DNA of 64,000 nt from contig NZ_DASVTO010000133.1 in NCBI RefSeq assembly GCF_036387535.1, forward strand, positions 3,897 to 67,896, in the 5' to 3' direction. This document shows, piece by piece, positions 16,781-25,768 of the stretch (positions are counted from its first letter, which is position 1; every line of letters starts with the position of its first letter). The position numbers were made by a program, and so were the translations under genes. The stretch comes from Sphingomonas_R sp036387535 (GTDB taxonomy: Bacteria; Pseudomonadota; Alphaproteobacteria; Sphingomonadales; Sphingomonadaceae). The notes beneath the pieces were generated by a model. It did no database searches. It was given only the letters and a program-made list of their open reading frames with translations, and was not told the DNA's origin.

Positions 16781-17614
16781 TCAGCCGAGCAGTTTCAGGA
16801 CACCCTGCTGCGACTGGTTCGCCTGCGCAAGCATCGCGGTCGAGGCCTGTGCCAGGATGCCGGCCTTGGCCAGCGCCGTGGTTTCGGTCGAATAGTCGGT
16901 GTCTTCGATCCGGCTGCGCGCGTCGGACAGGTTGGTGACGTTCGACGACTGGACGTTGACGATGGTTTCGAGGCGGCTCTGCGACGCACCGAGGCTGGAG
17001 CGCGCGGTGGCGAGCTGCGCCAGCGCATTGTCGACATTCGTGAACGTGTCCGCGGCAGCGGAGCCGCTGGTGACATCCATGCCCGAAGCATCGAAGTCGG
17101 CGACATCGACCTGCGGCTTGGAAATCGCGACCGTGTCGCCCGAATTGGCGCCGACCTGGATGGTGAACGCCTCGCTCGACGAGCTGGCCGTGCTGCCCGA
17201 GTTGAACAGCGCGACGCCGTTGAACTTGGCGTCGGTGATGATCGCCTTTGCCTGTGCTGCCAGTTCGGTGACTTCGGCCTGGATGTTGGCGCGGTCGTCG
17301 TCGGAGTATGTACCGCTCTTCGACTGCACGGCCAGTTCGCGGATGCGCTGGAGAACATTGGTGACTTCGCCGAGCGACCCGTCGGCGGTCTGCGCGAGCG
17401 AGATGCCGTCGTTGGCGTTACGGATGCCCTGGTTCATGCCGCGGATCTGCGACGTCATCGAATTGGTGATGGCGAGGCCGGCTGCGTCGTCCTTGGCGGA
17501 GTTGATGCGCTTGCCGGTCGACAGGCGTTCGGTGGCGATCGCGTTCATGGCAGTCGCCATGCGCGAGGCGTTCTGCGCTCGAAGCGCCGCGGAATTGGTA
17601 TTGATGACAGACAT
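16781..17614 (-). CDS. fliC: Flagellin, copy 1
   Basis: A 277-residue filament subunit. The N-terminal D0/D1 part (MSVINTNSAALRAQNASRMA, then RLSTGKRINSAKDDAAGLAI) and the C-terminal D1/D0 part (ARSRIEDTDYSTETTALAKA, then QANQSQQGVLKLLG) are standard. The surface-exposed middle (about residues 140-205) is short and rich in Ser, Thr and Ala, which offers many possible O-glycosylation sites. A GAAGGAC ribosome-binding site precedes the ATG. It is the downstream member of a tandem pair on the minus strand and has its own terminator. It differs from copy 2 mostly in the middle region. Confidence 0.96.
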   Translation of the reverse strand: MSVINTNSAALRAQNASRMATAMNAIATERLSTGKRINSAKDDAAGLAITNSMTSQIRGMNQGIRNANDGISLAQTADGSLGEVTNVLQRIRELAVQSKSGTYSDDDRANIQAEVTELAAQAKAIITDAKFNGVALFNSGSTASSSSEAFTIQVGANSGDTVAISKPQVDVADFDASGMDVTSGSAAADTFTNVDNALAQLATARSSLGASQSRLETIVNVQSSNVTNLSDARSRIEDTDYSTETTALAKAGILAQASTAMLAQANQSQQGVLKLLG

Positions 17615-17707
17615 GATGTTCGAGTCCTTCCTCTCTGAACTACACTGGTCTTCCTTGCACCCGCGGCTCCTATCAAATGGTTAACAACAACTGGCCGAAT
17701 GCGCTTA

Positions 17708-17733
17708 ATAACGGTTTTACCATCCGCTCTTCA
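17708..17733 (-). promoter_or_regulatory. Weak sigma-28-like promoter for flagellin copy 1
   Basis: The minus strand reads TGAA, 14 bases, ACCGTTAT. This keeps the CCGTTA core but has a spacer one base short and an imperfect -35 box. It lies about 94 bases upstream of the ATG at 17614. Low confidence. Confidence 0.35.
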
Positions 17734-17754
17734 CGCGCGGGCCGAAGACGCACG

Positions 17755-17788
17755 AAGGCCCCGGCGTCGGAAGGGACGCCGGGGCCTT
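17755..17788 (-). terminator. Hairpin terminator of the second flagellin gene
   Basis: A perfect 14-bp stem (AAGGCCCCGGCGTC / GACGCCGGGGCCTT) with a 6-base loop lies 24 bases after the stop codon of the gene at 17812. There is only TT at the end of the stem on the minus strand, so the U-tract is minimal, but the stem is very stable. Confidence 0.72.
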
Positions 17789-17811
17789 GCAGCCACCCTA
17801 GGGTGAAGTGT

Positions 17812-18645
17812 TTAGCGCAGGAGGCTCAGAACACCCTGCTGCGACTGGTTCGCCTGGGCCAGCATCGCGGTGGATGCCTGTGCCAGGATGCCCGCCTTCG
17901 CCAGGTTCGTCGATTCGGTGGAGTAATCCGTGTCCTCGATCCGGCTGCGGGCGTCGGACAGGTTGGTCACGTTCGACGACTGCACGTTGACGATCGATTC
18001 CAGGCGGCTCTGCGATGCACCGAGCCCGGCGCGGGCGGTGTTGATCTGCGCCATTGCGTCGTCGACTGCTTCGAGCGTCGCGGAAGCGCCGTCGACATCG
18101 GTGACGTCCATGCCCGAGGAGTCGAAGCTGGTCACGTCGACCTGAGCCTGCGAGATCGCAACCGTGTCACCCGAGTTGGCGCCGACCTGGATTGTGAAGG
18201 CGTCGCTGGAGGAGCTGGCCGCGCTGCCCGAGTTGAACAGGGCGACACCGTTGAACTTCGCGTCCTGCACGATCGACTTGGCCTGCGCCGCCAGCTCGGT
18301 CACTTCGGACTGGATGTTCTCGCGGTCGTCGTCGGAATAGGTGCCGCTCTTCGACTGAATGGCGAGTTCACGGATGCGCTGCATCACGTTGGTGACTTCG
18401 GCCAGCGCGCCGTCGGCGGTCTGGGCGAGCGAGATGCCGTCGTTGGCGTTGCGGATGCCCTGGTTCATGCCGCGGATCTGCGACGTCATCGAGTTGGCGA
18501 TGGCGAGGCCGGCGGCGTCGTCCTTGGCGGAGTTGATGCGCTTGCCGGTCGACAGGCGCTCGGTCGCGGTCGCCTGCATTGCGGCACCGAGACGCGAGGC
18601 ATTCTGTGCACGGAGAGCACCGGTGTTGGTGTTGATGACGGCCAT
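17812..18645 (-). CDS. fliC: Flagellin, copy 2
   Basis: A 277-residue flagellin and close paralogue of copy 1: MAVINTNTGALRAQNASRLG at the start and QANQSQQGVLSLLR at the end. The most divergent region is about residues 170-210 in the exposed part. The start at 18645 has GGGAAGGGAC upstream. An in-frame ATG at 18687 would add 14 residues not found in flagellins. The gene has a strong sigma-28 promoter, unlike copy 1, so it may be the major flagellin. Confidence 0.96.
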   Translation of the reverse strand: MAVINTNTGALRAQNASRLGAAMQATATERLSTGKRINSAKDDAAGLAIANSMTSQIRGMNQGIRNANDGISLAQTADGALAEVTNVMQRIRELAIQSKSGTYSDDDRENIQSEVTELAAQAKSIVQDAKFNGVALFNSGSAASSSSDAFTIQVGANSGDTVAISQAQVDVTSFDSSGMDVTDVDGASATLEAVDDAMAQINTARAGLGASQSRLESIVNVQSSNVTNLSDARSRIEDTDYSTESTNLAKAGILAQASTAMLAQANQSQQGVLSLLR

Positions 18646-18708
18646 GAAAGTCCCTTCCCATTTTGAAGCTACCGGCTGGTGAAGCACTCTTCGTCAGCCA
18701 CAAACCGG

Positions 18709-18735
18709 GTAACGGCGCGGGCAGGCGGGTCTTTA
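18709..18735 (-). promoter_or_regulatory. Sigma-28 promoter for flagellin copy 2
   Basis: The minus strand reads TAAA, 15 bases, GCCGTTAC, a near-consensus FliA promoter. The start point would fall about 55 bases upstream of the ATG at 18645. Confidence 0.78.
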
Positions 18736-18837
18736 CCGCGTTTCAGCAGAATAGTTTCGGGGGGTGGCGCCTAAAGTTTTCCAGTCCCCCGCCGTTCGCG
18801 CGCCGCCGGGCGCAGGCCCGTACCAAAGGGTGAGGCG

Positions 18838-18853
18838 TGGGTTTTACCATGCA
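18838..18853 (+). promoter_or_regulatory. Possible sigma-54 site before the activator gene
   Basis: TGGGTTTTACCATGCA keeps GG-N10-GC, but the -24 box is poor. It lies about 50 bases before the chosen GTG at 18902. If real, the activator would drive its own operon with fliE-flhB. Low confidence. Confidence 0.3.
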
Positions 18854-18901
18854 TTAACCAAGACAGCGGTACTTGAGTCGGGATCAGAGGGGACCACGAC
18901 C

Positions 18902-20170
18902 GTGACCACCATTTCCACCAAGGCCGCACAGGAAGCCCCGGCACTGGCCGCCTGGCTGGCCGGCGCCGGCATCGGGTGCCGCGTACAGGATGCCGCGGTG
19001 GCGCGCGATCGCGCCGACATCGCCGTGCTGCATACCAGCGAACAGGCATGGGCCACGCACCGTGACATCCTGATCGAGCTGGCCGACGGCGTGCCGGTAC
19101 TGGACCGTGCGCGCGGCGGCATGCCGGCCCGGGTGCGGTTCGGTTTCGACGACATGGCATTCGGCCATGCGCTGATCGCCGAGCTGTTGCGCCCGGCCCT
19201 GCGCCCGGCCTGTGGCGAGCCCGACAGCGCCGCTTTCCTGACGCTGGCCGCGCGGATTGCCGCAAGCGATGCGACCGTGCTGGTGCTGGGCGAAACCGGA
19301 ACCGGCAAGGAAGGACTGTCCCGTTACCTGCATGATCGTTCCGCACGGCGGGACGGCCCGTTCGTCGCCGTCAATTGCGCGGCGCTGCCGGAGACGATGC
19401 TGGAAGCGATGTTGTTCGGCCACCAGAAGGGCAGCTTCACCGGCGCCGGCGCGGCGGGCGAGGGCCTGTTCCGCGCGGCTGAGGGCGGCACGCTGATGCT
19501 GGACGAGATCGCGGAACTGCCGCTGGCGTTGCAGGCGAAGCTGCTGCGCGCGATCCAGGAGCGCGAGGTGTTGCCGGTCGGCGGCACGCGCCCGATCGCG
19601 ATCGACGTGCGGATCGTGGCCGCGGCCAACCGCGACCTGGCCACCGAAGTGGCGGCGGGCCGGTTCCGGGCCGATCTATACTGGCGCCTGAACGTGATGC
19701 CGCTGACCCTGCGTCCGCTGGGACAGCGGCGGCTGGACATCCGCGCGATCGCGGCGGCGCTGATGCTGCGCCATGTGCGCACGGACGACCTGTTTCCGTG
19801 GCCGACGCAGGCCGCGCTCGACCGGATGATGGCCCATGACTGGCCCGGCAACGTCCGCGAGCTGGAAAATGTGATCCAGCGCGCGCTGCTGCTGCGTACC
19901 GGCGACCGGCTGGACGCGGGTGACCTGACGCTGGACACCGCGGTGGTCCCCGCGATCATGCCGGTCGCCACCGTTGCGGCAGATCCGGTGGTGCCGATCG
20001 GCGGGGCAGCGGTGACGCGCCTGTCCGACCTGACCCGTACGATCCGGGCGCAGGCGATCGAGGAGGCGCTGGTCCAGACCGGCGGACACCGGTTGCAGAC
20101 CGCGCGCCTGCTGGGAATTTCCGAACGTACCCTCCGCTACCGCCTTGCTGACATGAGGAACGCCGCATGA
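18902..20170 (+). CDS. Sigma-54-dependent flagellar regulator, FlrC/FlbD-like
   Basis: A 422-residue (from GTG 18902) AAA+ activator of RpoN-RNA polymerase. Walker A is GETGTGKE (about 130-137), the sigma-54 contact loop is GSFTGA (177-182, normally GAFTGA), and Walker B is GTLMLDE (196-202). A Fis-type helix-turn-helix ends the protein (LQTARLLGISERTLRYRL). The N-terminal 100 residues are short, with no clear phospho-receiver aspartate pocket. GAGGGG precedes the GTG. An in-frame ATG at 18764 is possible but adds a low-complexity tail. Its stop overlaps fliE, so it probably controls the class II sigma-54 promoters at 3017, 4364 and 5669. Confidence 0.88.
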   Translation: MTTISTKAAQEAPALAAWLAGAGIGCRVQDAAVARDRADIAVLHTSEQAWATHRDILIELADGVPVLDRARGGMPARVRFGFDDMAFGHALIAELLRPALRPACGEPDSAAFLTLAARIAASDATVLVLGETGTGKEGLSRYLHDRSARRDGPFVAVNCAALPETMLEAMLFGHQKGSFTGAGAAGEGLFRAAEGGTLMLDEIAELPLALQAKLLRAIQEREVLPVGGTRPIAIDVRIVAAANRDLATEVAAGRFRADLYWRLNVMPLTLRPLGQRRLDIRAIAAALMLRHVRTDDLFPWPTQAALDRMMAHDWPGNVRELENVIQRALLLRTGDRLDAGDLTLDTAVVPAIMPVATVAADPVVPIGGAAVTRLSDLTRTIRAQAIEEALVQTGGHRLQTARLLGISERTLRYRLADMRNAA

Positions 20171-20544
20171 CCCGCATAGACGCTTCATCCCTTCTGCAGA
20201 TGCGGGCCACCATCCTGCAGCAGAACAGCGCGCTCCAGAAAGCGTCCGCGGGCAGCAATGCCCTGGACGGGCTGGGCGTCGGCGTGGCCGGGTCGGATGC
20301 CGGTGCGGTTCCGCCGTCGGGCAAGGCAGATTTCGGTGCGGCGATCAAGGACGCGATCGGGCAGGTCAACGACCTGCAGGCGAAGTCCGCCACCGATGCG
20401 GAGGCGTTCGACCGCGGTGAAACCAACGACATCGCGGCGGTCATGTTGTCGCGCGAAAAGGCATCGGTCGGGTTCCAGGCCACGTTGCAGGTCCGGAACA
20501 AACTGCTCGCCGCGTACAAGGATATCATGAGCATGCCGGTCTGA
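20167..20544 (+). CDS. fliE: MS-ring/rod junction protein FliE
   Basis: A 125-residue protein linking the MS ring to the rod. The C-terminal half is diagnostic: KADFGAAIKDAIGQVNDLQA, then GETNDIAAVMLSREKASVGF and QVRNKLLAAYKDIMSMPV. The ATGA start overlaps the stop of the sigma-54 activator, and fliF follows after one base. It is the first structural gene of the fliE-flhB unit. Confidence 0.94.
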   Translation: MTRIDASSLLQMRATILQQNSALQKASAGSNALDGLGVGVAGSDAGAVPPSGKADFGAAIKDAIGQVNDLQAKSATDAEAFDRGETNDIAAVMLSREKASVGFQATLQVRNKLLAAYKDIMSMPV

Positions 20545-20545
20545 C

Positions 20546-22324
20546 ATGAGCGAACTGGTCGCCACCCCCACCGACGTGCGGACCATGCCGATGCCCGCAC
20601 GCATCCCATCCACCAGCGGATTCGGGTCCGTGCTGGAACGGATCCGCAGCTTTGCGGGCCAGCCCGCGGTCGCCAAGGCGATGCCCGCGGTCGGCCTGCT
20701 CGCGATGATCGGCCTGGCTTTCCTGATCTGGTCCAGCTTTTCTGCCGCGCCGCAACGCGACCTGTTCCGCGGGTTGCCCGACGGGGACAAGGCGGCGGTG
20801 GCCGATGCGCTGCAGACCGCAGGCATCCAGTACACGATCGATCGCAGCACCGGCGCACTGACCGTGCCGGACGACAAATATTATGAAGCGAAGATGCTGC
20901 TGGCGCAGGCCGGCCTGCCGAAGAGCGCGCCCGATGGGGAAAGCGCGATGGCGTCGCTTCCGCTGGGCGCGAGCCGCGCGGTCGAGGGCGAGCGGCTGCG
21001 CGCGGCGCATGAACTGGACCTGGCGCGCACGATCGAGGCGATCGATGCGGTGCAGACCGCGAAAGTGCATATCGCGGTGGAGCAGCCGAGCGTCTTCCTA
21101 CGCGACCAGAGGCCGGGGCAGGCATCGGTGATGCTGAAGCTGAATGGTGGCCGGTCGCTGTCCGAGGCGCAGGTGCAGGCGATCGCCAATCTGGTCGCAT
21201 CATCCGTTCCCGGGCTGACCCCCGACGCGGTGTCGATCGTCGACCAGTCGGGACGGTTGCTGTCGAAGGCAGGCCAGGACCCGGGTGCGCAGGTCGCCGA
21301 CCGGCAGATCGCGATCCAGAACCAGGTCGAGCAGCGTTATGCCGATGCGCTTGACAAGTTGCTGACCCCGCTGGTGGGTGCCGGCAACTTCACCGCCGAA
21401 GTGCACGCCGACCTGGATTTCGCCGAAGTGCAGGCGACGCGGGAAAGCTATCCCAAGGAATTGCAGGCGGTGCGGGCGGAGCAAGGCGGCTGGACCAAGG
21501 AGGGTGGCCCGCAGGGGCTGGCTTCCGGCATTCCGGGGGCCTTGTCGAACACGCCGCCGTCCGCCGCGACCGTATCCACCGCACCGAACCAGACCGTTGC
21601 GGCGCCGCCGGCGGCCGGCACCACCGCGGCCGCGGGCGCGCTGACCGGCGAAGCGGCGCGGACGACCGAGAATTACAACCGGACGTTCGAGCTGGGCCGT
21701 GAAGTGTCCGTGACCAAGAACCCGGCCGGCACCGTTCGCCGCCTGTCGGTGGCGGTCGCACTGAAGGATGAGAAGGGCGCCAAGCGGTCGCCCGCCGAGA
21801 TCGCGGCGCTGGAAAAGCTGGTGCAGGGGGCGGTCGGCTATGACCAGCGGCGGGGCGATGTGATCGCGCTGTCGTCCCGCAGCTTTGCATCGATCGATGC
21901 GGAGAAGCTGCCCTGGTACGAGGCGAGCTGGATCCCGATGGCGAGCCGCAACCTATCGGCCGTGCTGATCGCGCTGCTGGTGGTGTTCGGGGTGGCCCGC
22001 CCGCTGCTGAAGCGCCGCGCGACACCCGCCGCCGCACCCGCCGCCAAGGGCGATGCCGCAAAGAGCGGAGGCAAGGCCGGTGTTCCGGCGGTCACGTCCG
22101 GCGGCGGAAGCGGATCGATGGGCAACGAGATTGCCAGCGCACTGGCCGCCAATGGCGCTCTGTCGGCGCCGGTGACGCTGGAGATGATCGAAAGTGCGCC
22201 CAGCTATTCGGCGCGCGCCGATCTGATCCGGAACTTCGTCAAGCAGGATCCGGCGCGTGCCGCCCTGGTGGTGCGCGACCTGATCCGACAGGACGCCGCA
22301 GAAGAGGTCGGGGCCAATGGCTGA
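20546..22324 (+). CDS. fliF: MS-ring protein FliF
   Basis: A 592-residue protein of the inner-membrane MS ring that houses the export gate. It has two membrane segments, near residue 50 (VGLLAMIGLAFLIWSS) and near 475 (NLSAVLIALLVVFGVARPLL). Between them lies the large periplasmic region with YscJ-like ring-building motifs (YYEAKMLLAQAGLPKS, ALDKLLTPLVGAGNFTAEVH). The cytoplasmic tail ends with the FliG-binding segment (AALVVRDLIRQDA). It overlaps fliG by 8 bases. Confidence 0.96.
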   Translation: MSELVATPTDVRTMPMPARIPSTSGFGSVLERIRSFAGQPAVAKAMPAVGLLAMIGLAFLIWSSFSAAPQRDLFRGLPDGDKAAVADALQTAGIQYTIDRSTGALTVPDDKYYEAKMLLAQAGLPKSAPDGESAMASLPLGASRAVEGERLRAAHELDLARTIEAIDAVQTAKVHIAVEQPSVFLRDQRPGQASVMLKLNGGRSLSEAQVQAIANLVASSVPGLTPDAVSIVDQSGRLLSKAGQDPGAQVADRQIAIQNQVEQRYADALDKLLTPLVGAGNFTAEVHADLDFAEVQATRESYPKELQAVRAEQGGWTKEGGPQGLASGIPGALSNTPPSAATVSTAPNQTVAAPPAAGTTAAAGALTGEAARTTENYNRTFELGREVSVTKNPAGTVRRLSVAVALKDEKGAKRSPAEIAALEKLVQGAVGYDQRRGDVIALSSRSFASIDAEKLPWYEASWIPMASRNLSAVLIALLVVFGVARPLLKRRATPAAAPAAKGDAAKSGGKAGVPAVTSGGGSGSMGNEIASALAANGALSAPVTLEMIESAPSYSARADLIRNFVKQDPARAALVVRDLIRQDAAEEVGANG

Positions 22325-23336
22325 CAAGAAAGCGGACCCGATGTCGTTGAAGGGTGGTAGCGAAGCCGCGGCGATCCTGCTGATGTTGCTGGCCGAGGAC
22401 GAGGCAGCCGAGGTGTTGAGCCGGCTGGAACCCGACGAGGTCCAGCAGCTGGGCGGCGCGATGTTCTCGGTCGCGGACGTCAGCGAACGGCAGGTCGACG
22501 GGGTGCTCGACCTGTTCGTCGACCGCGCCAAGACCCGCACGACGCTGGGCTTTGCAGCGGACGTGCAGATCCGCGGGATGATGGAACGCGCGCTGGGCCA
22601 GGACCGCGCCGAAAACGTCATGGCACGGATCACGCCGCCGCAACGCGTCGTGTCGCTCGATTCGCTGAAGTGGATGGACGCCCGTACGATCGCGCAGCTG
22701 ATCGAGCATGAGCATCCGCAGGTGGCGGCGGTCGTGCTGGCGCATCTGGAATCTGGCATTGCGGCCGATGTGCTGCAATTGCTGGACGAGGAGTTCCAGG
22801 CGGACATCGTGTACCGGATCGCCACGCTGGGCGAGGTATCGACCGAAGCGCTGGAAGAGCTGGAGCGCATCCTGGTCAAGCAGGTCGCCAAGTCGACCAG
22901 CGGCAGCAGTTCCAAGCGCGGCGGCGCGGCGGAGGCGGCCAAGATCGTCAACAGCACGCGCACGACCGCCGAGCAGCGGTTGATCAAGGCGCTGTCCAAG
23001 CTGGACAAGGCGTTGGCGCGCACGATCGAGGACGAGATGTTCATCTTCGACGATCTGATGGGCGTCGACGACAAATCGATGGGTGCGATCCTGCGCGGAG
23101 TCGAGAACGATACGCTGGTGGTCGCGCTGAAGGGTGCGGATTCCTCGCTGCGCCAGAAGATCTTCGGTTGCATGTCGAGCCGCGCGGCACAGTCGATCCA
23201 GGACGAGATCGCGGAACGCGGTCCGATGCGCCTGGCCGATGTGACCGAGGCACAGAAGGTGATCCTGCGGACCGCGCGCCAGCTGGCCGCGGAAGGAACG
23301 ATCATGCTGGGTGGAAAGGGCGACGACTTTGTCTGA
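22317..23336 (+). CDS. fliG: Motor switch protein FliG
   Basis: A 339-residue C-ring protein that receives torque from the stator. The N-terminal domain (GGSEAAAILLMLLAEDEAAE) binds FliF. The middle domain has the EHPQ motif (LIEHEHPQVAAVVLAHLES). The C-terminal torque domain carries MFIFDDLMGVDDKSMGAILR and the charged helix KGADSSLRQKIFGCMSSRA. The charged residues expected to meet the stator are present, although the stator encoded at 3179-4317 is unusual. The length is standard. Confidence 0.96.
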   Translation: MADKKADPMSLKGGSEAAAILLMLLAEDEAAEVLSRLEPDEVQQLGGAMFSVADVSERQVDGVLDLFVDRAKTRTTLGFAADVQIRGMMERALGQDRAENVMARITPPQRVVSLDSLKWMDARTIAQLIEHEHPQVAAVVLAHLESGIAADVLQLLDEEFQADIVYRIATLGEVSTEALEELERILVKQVAKSTSGSSSKRGGAAEAAKIVNSTRTTAEQRLIKALSKLDKALARTIEDEMFIFDDLMGVDDKSMGAILRGVENDTLVVALKGADSSLRQKIFGCMSSRAAQSIQDEIAERGPMRLADVTEAQKVILRTARQLAAEGTIMLGGKGDDFV

Positions 23337-23973
23337 GATCTGGCAGGACATCGGGGCGCAGGCCGCGCGGGTCGCATCGCTGGCGGCGCCGCCGGCGACG
23401 TTCACCGCATGGGGCCGAGTGCCCACGCCCGCGGGGCTGGTGCCCGCCGCGCAGGAGCTGGACTCTCTCGGTTCCGATCTGGACGAGGATGCGATCATCG
23501 ATCCCGCCGCGATTCACGACCAGGCCTTTGCGGCCGGCCATGCCGAGGGACTGGCGATGCTGGAGCGCGCCATCCTGGACGAACGCGTGGCGGTGGCACG
23601 GCTGGCGCAGTCGCTGGACGGGTTGCGGCCCGAACCGGCGGGGCCGCTTGCCGCGCTGCTGGCGCGGACGGTCGAACGGCTGGTGCGGCAGGTGGTCGGC
23701 GAGGTGGCGATCGACGATGCCCGTCTGATCGCGCGGGCGACCGCAGCGGCCGAGCTGATCGCCGACGAGACCGCGCCGGCGCGGATGTGCGTGCATCCGG
23801 CCGATTATGAACGGCTGGCGGGCGCGGCCCTGCCGGTCGAACTGGTCGCCGATCCCACGATCGCGCCGGGTTCGGTGTCGGTCGAAGGCGTGGAGGGCTG
23901 GATCGAGGACGGTCCGGGCGCGGCGCTCGACCGGCTGGGACAGTTGCTCGACCGGATGGGAGTGGCGGGCTGA
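23329..23973 (+). CDS. fliH: Export ATPase regulator FliH
   Basis: A FliH-type protein (214 residues from TTG 23329) that tethers and regulates the FliI ATPase. It shows the GHAEGLAMLERAI motif around residues 70-85 and the C-terminal V-type-ATPase-E-like domain. That domain carries ARMCVHPADYERLAGAALPV and the end ALDRLGQLLDRMGVAG. I prefer TTG 23329, which has AAAGGG eight bases upstream and overlaps the end of fliG. A GTG at 23311 would add six residues. It overlaps fliI by one base. Confidence 0.84.
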   Translation: MSEIWQDIGAQAARVASLAAPPATFTAWGRVPTPAGLVPAAQELDSLGSDLDEDAIIDPAAIHDQAFAAGHAEGLAMLERAILDERVAVARLAQSLDGLRPEPAGPLAALLARTVERLVRQVVGEVAIDDARLIARATAAAELIADETAPARMCVHPADYERLAGAALPVELVADPTIAPGSVSVEGVEGWIEDGPGAALDRLGQLLDRMGVAG

Positions 23974-25349
23974 TGCCCGATATCGGCAAACAGGGCTTCA
24001 CGCCGGCCAGATCCGCGACGCCGGGGATGCTGGCGACGCGCGCCGGCGCGCTGCTGGACGCGATCGACCTGGCGGGCGACGGGCCGCGCCGGATCGGCAA
24101 GCTGGCCGCGTTCGACGGCATGATGCTGGAGGCGACCGGGTTCCGGCGGCCGATCGGCAGCGGCGCGCGCGTGATCGATGCCAATGGCCAGCGCACCCGC
24201 GCCGAAGTCGTCGGATTTCGGGGCAATCGCACGCTGATGGTCGCGCTGGACGGTGAGGCGCCGCATATGTGCGGCGCGCGTGTCGAACCGGACGGCGAAG
24301 GCGGAATGGCGGACGTCGGCGACGGGTTGCTCGGCCGGGTGGTCGATGCGCTCGGCAATCCGCTGGACGGGCTGGGGCCGGTCGCGACCGCACAGAAATG
24401 GCCGCTGGCCGGACGGCCAGGTAATCCGCTGGAACGCGGGCGCGTGACGGAGGCGTTCGACATGGGCGTGCGCGGCGTGAACGCGCTGCTGACCGCCGGT
24501 GTCGGACAGCGGATCGCGATCATGGCGGGATCGGGCGTCGGCAAATCGGTGCTGATGGGGCAGATGATCGCCGGCGCCGATGCCGATGTGATCGTCGTCG
24601 GGCTGGTCGGCGAGCGCAGTCGCGAAGTTTCCGACTTTCTGGCGACCAAGCTGAACGGCGATGTCCGCCGCAAGAGCGTGGTGGTGGCGGTGCCGGCCGA
24701 TCATCCGCCGATCCTGCGGCTGCGCGCTGCGATGCGGGCCACTGCGATCGCCGAATATTTCCGCGAACGCGGGTTGAAGGTCCTGTTGCTGATCGACAGC
24801 CTGACGCGCGTCGCCCATGCGCAGCGCGAGATCGGGCTGTCGCTGGGCGAGCCGCCGACGATGAAGGGCTATCCGCCCTCCGCCCTGGGATTGGTGCCGC
24901 GATTGTGCGAGCGGGCGGGCGCGTGCGCACGGACCGGGGGATCGATCACCGCGCTGTATACCGTACTGGCCGATGGTGACGATGTCGACGATCCGATCGT
25001 GGATACGGCGCGCGCGATCGTCGACGGGCATATCGTGCTGTCGCGGTCGCTGGCCGAACAGGGCGTGTTCCCGGCGATCGACGTCGGCCGGTCGTTGAGC
25101 CGCGTGATGGCGGACATCGTGCCCGACGATCATGCGCAGGCGGCGATGCGGCTCCGCCGGCTGTGGTCGGTCTATGAGGAAAATCGCGACCTGATCCTGA
25201 TGGGCGCGTATCGCGCCGGCAGCGATGCGATCGTCGACGAAGCGATCGCGCGGCATGAGGATATCCTGCTGTTCCTGAAGCAGGGACAGAAGGAGCGAGT
25301 GGATTATCCGACGTCGGTCATGACCCTGATCGCGGGATTTGATCGGTGA
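23973..25349 (+). CDS. fliI: Flagellar export ATPase FliI
   Basis: A 458-residue ATPase of the flagellar type III export system, related to the F1 beta subunit. Walker A is AGSGVGKSVLMGQ around residue 186. VVGLVGERSREVSDFL, LLIDSLTRVAHAQREIGLSL and GEPPTMKGYPPSALGLVPRL are all family signatures. The length matches typical FliI. It overlaps fliJ by 4 bases (GTGA). Confidence 0.96.
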   Translation: MPDIGKQGFTPARSATPGMLATRAGALLDAIDLAGDGPRRIGKLAAFDGMMLEATGFRRPIGSGARVIDANGQRTRAEVVGFRGNRTLMVALDGEAPHMCGARVEPDGEGGMADVGDGLLGRVVDALGNPLDGLGPVATAQKWPLAGRPGNPLERGRVTEAFDMGVRGVNALLTAGVGQRIAIMAGSGVGKSVLMGQMIAGADADVIVVGLVGERSREVSDFLATKLNGDVRRKSVVVAVPADHPPILRLRAAMRATAIAEYFRERGLKVLLLIDSLTRVAHAQREIGLSLGEPPTMKGYPPSALGLVPRLCERAGACARTGGSITALYTVLADGDDVDDPIVDTARAIVDGHIVLSRSLAEQGVFPAIDVGRSLSRVMADIVPDDHAQAAMRLRRLWSVYEENRDLILMGAYRAGSDAIVDEAIARHEDILLFLKQGQKERVDYPTSVMTLIAGFDR

Positions 25350-25768
25350 AGGCGGTGATTCGCCGCCGTGAGCGGATCGTGCGCGTGCGCCGGGTCCAGC
25401 ATCTGCAGGTGGCAGCCGCCGCGGCGGCAGCGGAAGGGCGTGCGGCGCAGCTGGAGTCGACGTCCGAACGGCTGCGCGACCTGCGCCAGAGCCTGATGCC
25501 GACGCCGGGAACGACGTTCGGGTCGGCGTTGTCGAGCGTTTCCGAGCTGGGCGAGCGGCTGGAGCGCGTGCGCGACGGGTTGACCGATGCGATCGTGAGC
25601 GCGCGCGCCAATGCCGCGCAACAGGCCGCGCTGCGGCTGGCGGCCCGAATTCGCGAAGAGAGTGCACTCCGTCTTAAGGAGCGCTCGGAGATAGAGTGGA
25701 ATGCGGACCGCGAGCGCCGCATGGCCGCCGCGCGCGGTGGCCGCCGAAGCGAAGGGCCCCTGTCATGA
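25346..25768 (+). CDS. fliJ: Flagellar export protein FliJ
   Basis: A 140-residue coiled-coil protein with a GTG start overlapping fliI. It is rich in Arg, Ala, Glu and Leu with heptad spacing (LQVAAAAAAAEGRAAQLEST, then ELGERLERVRDGLTDAIVSA), as expected for the FliJ stalk that docks on FliI and FlhA. FliJ is poorly conserved in sequence, so the call rests on coiled-coil content and position between fliI and fliK. Confidence 0.8.
   Translation: MKAVIRRRERIVRVRRVQHLQVAAAAAAAEGRAAQLESTSERLRDLRQSLMPTPGTTFGSALSSVSELGERLERVRDGLTDAIVSARANAAQQAALRLAARIREESALRLKERSEIEWNADRERRMAAARGGRRSEGPLS

Noticed and set aside
17649..17664. GG-N10-GC sequence on the minus strand upstream of flagellin copy 1
   Set aside because: AGGAGCCGCGGGTGCA matches the sigma-54 -24 box poorly, and flagellin genes here otherwise follow sigma-28.
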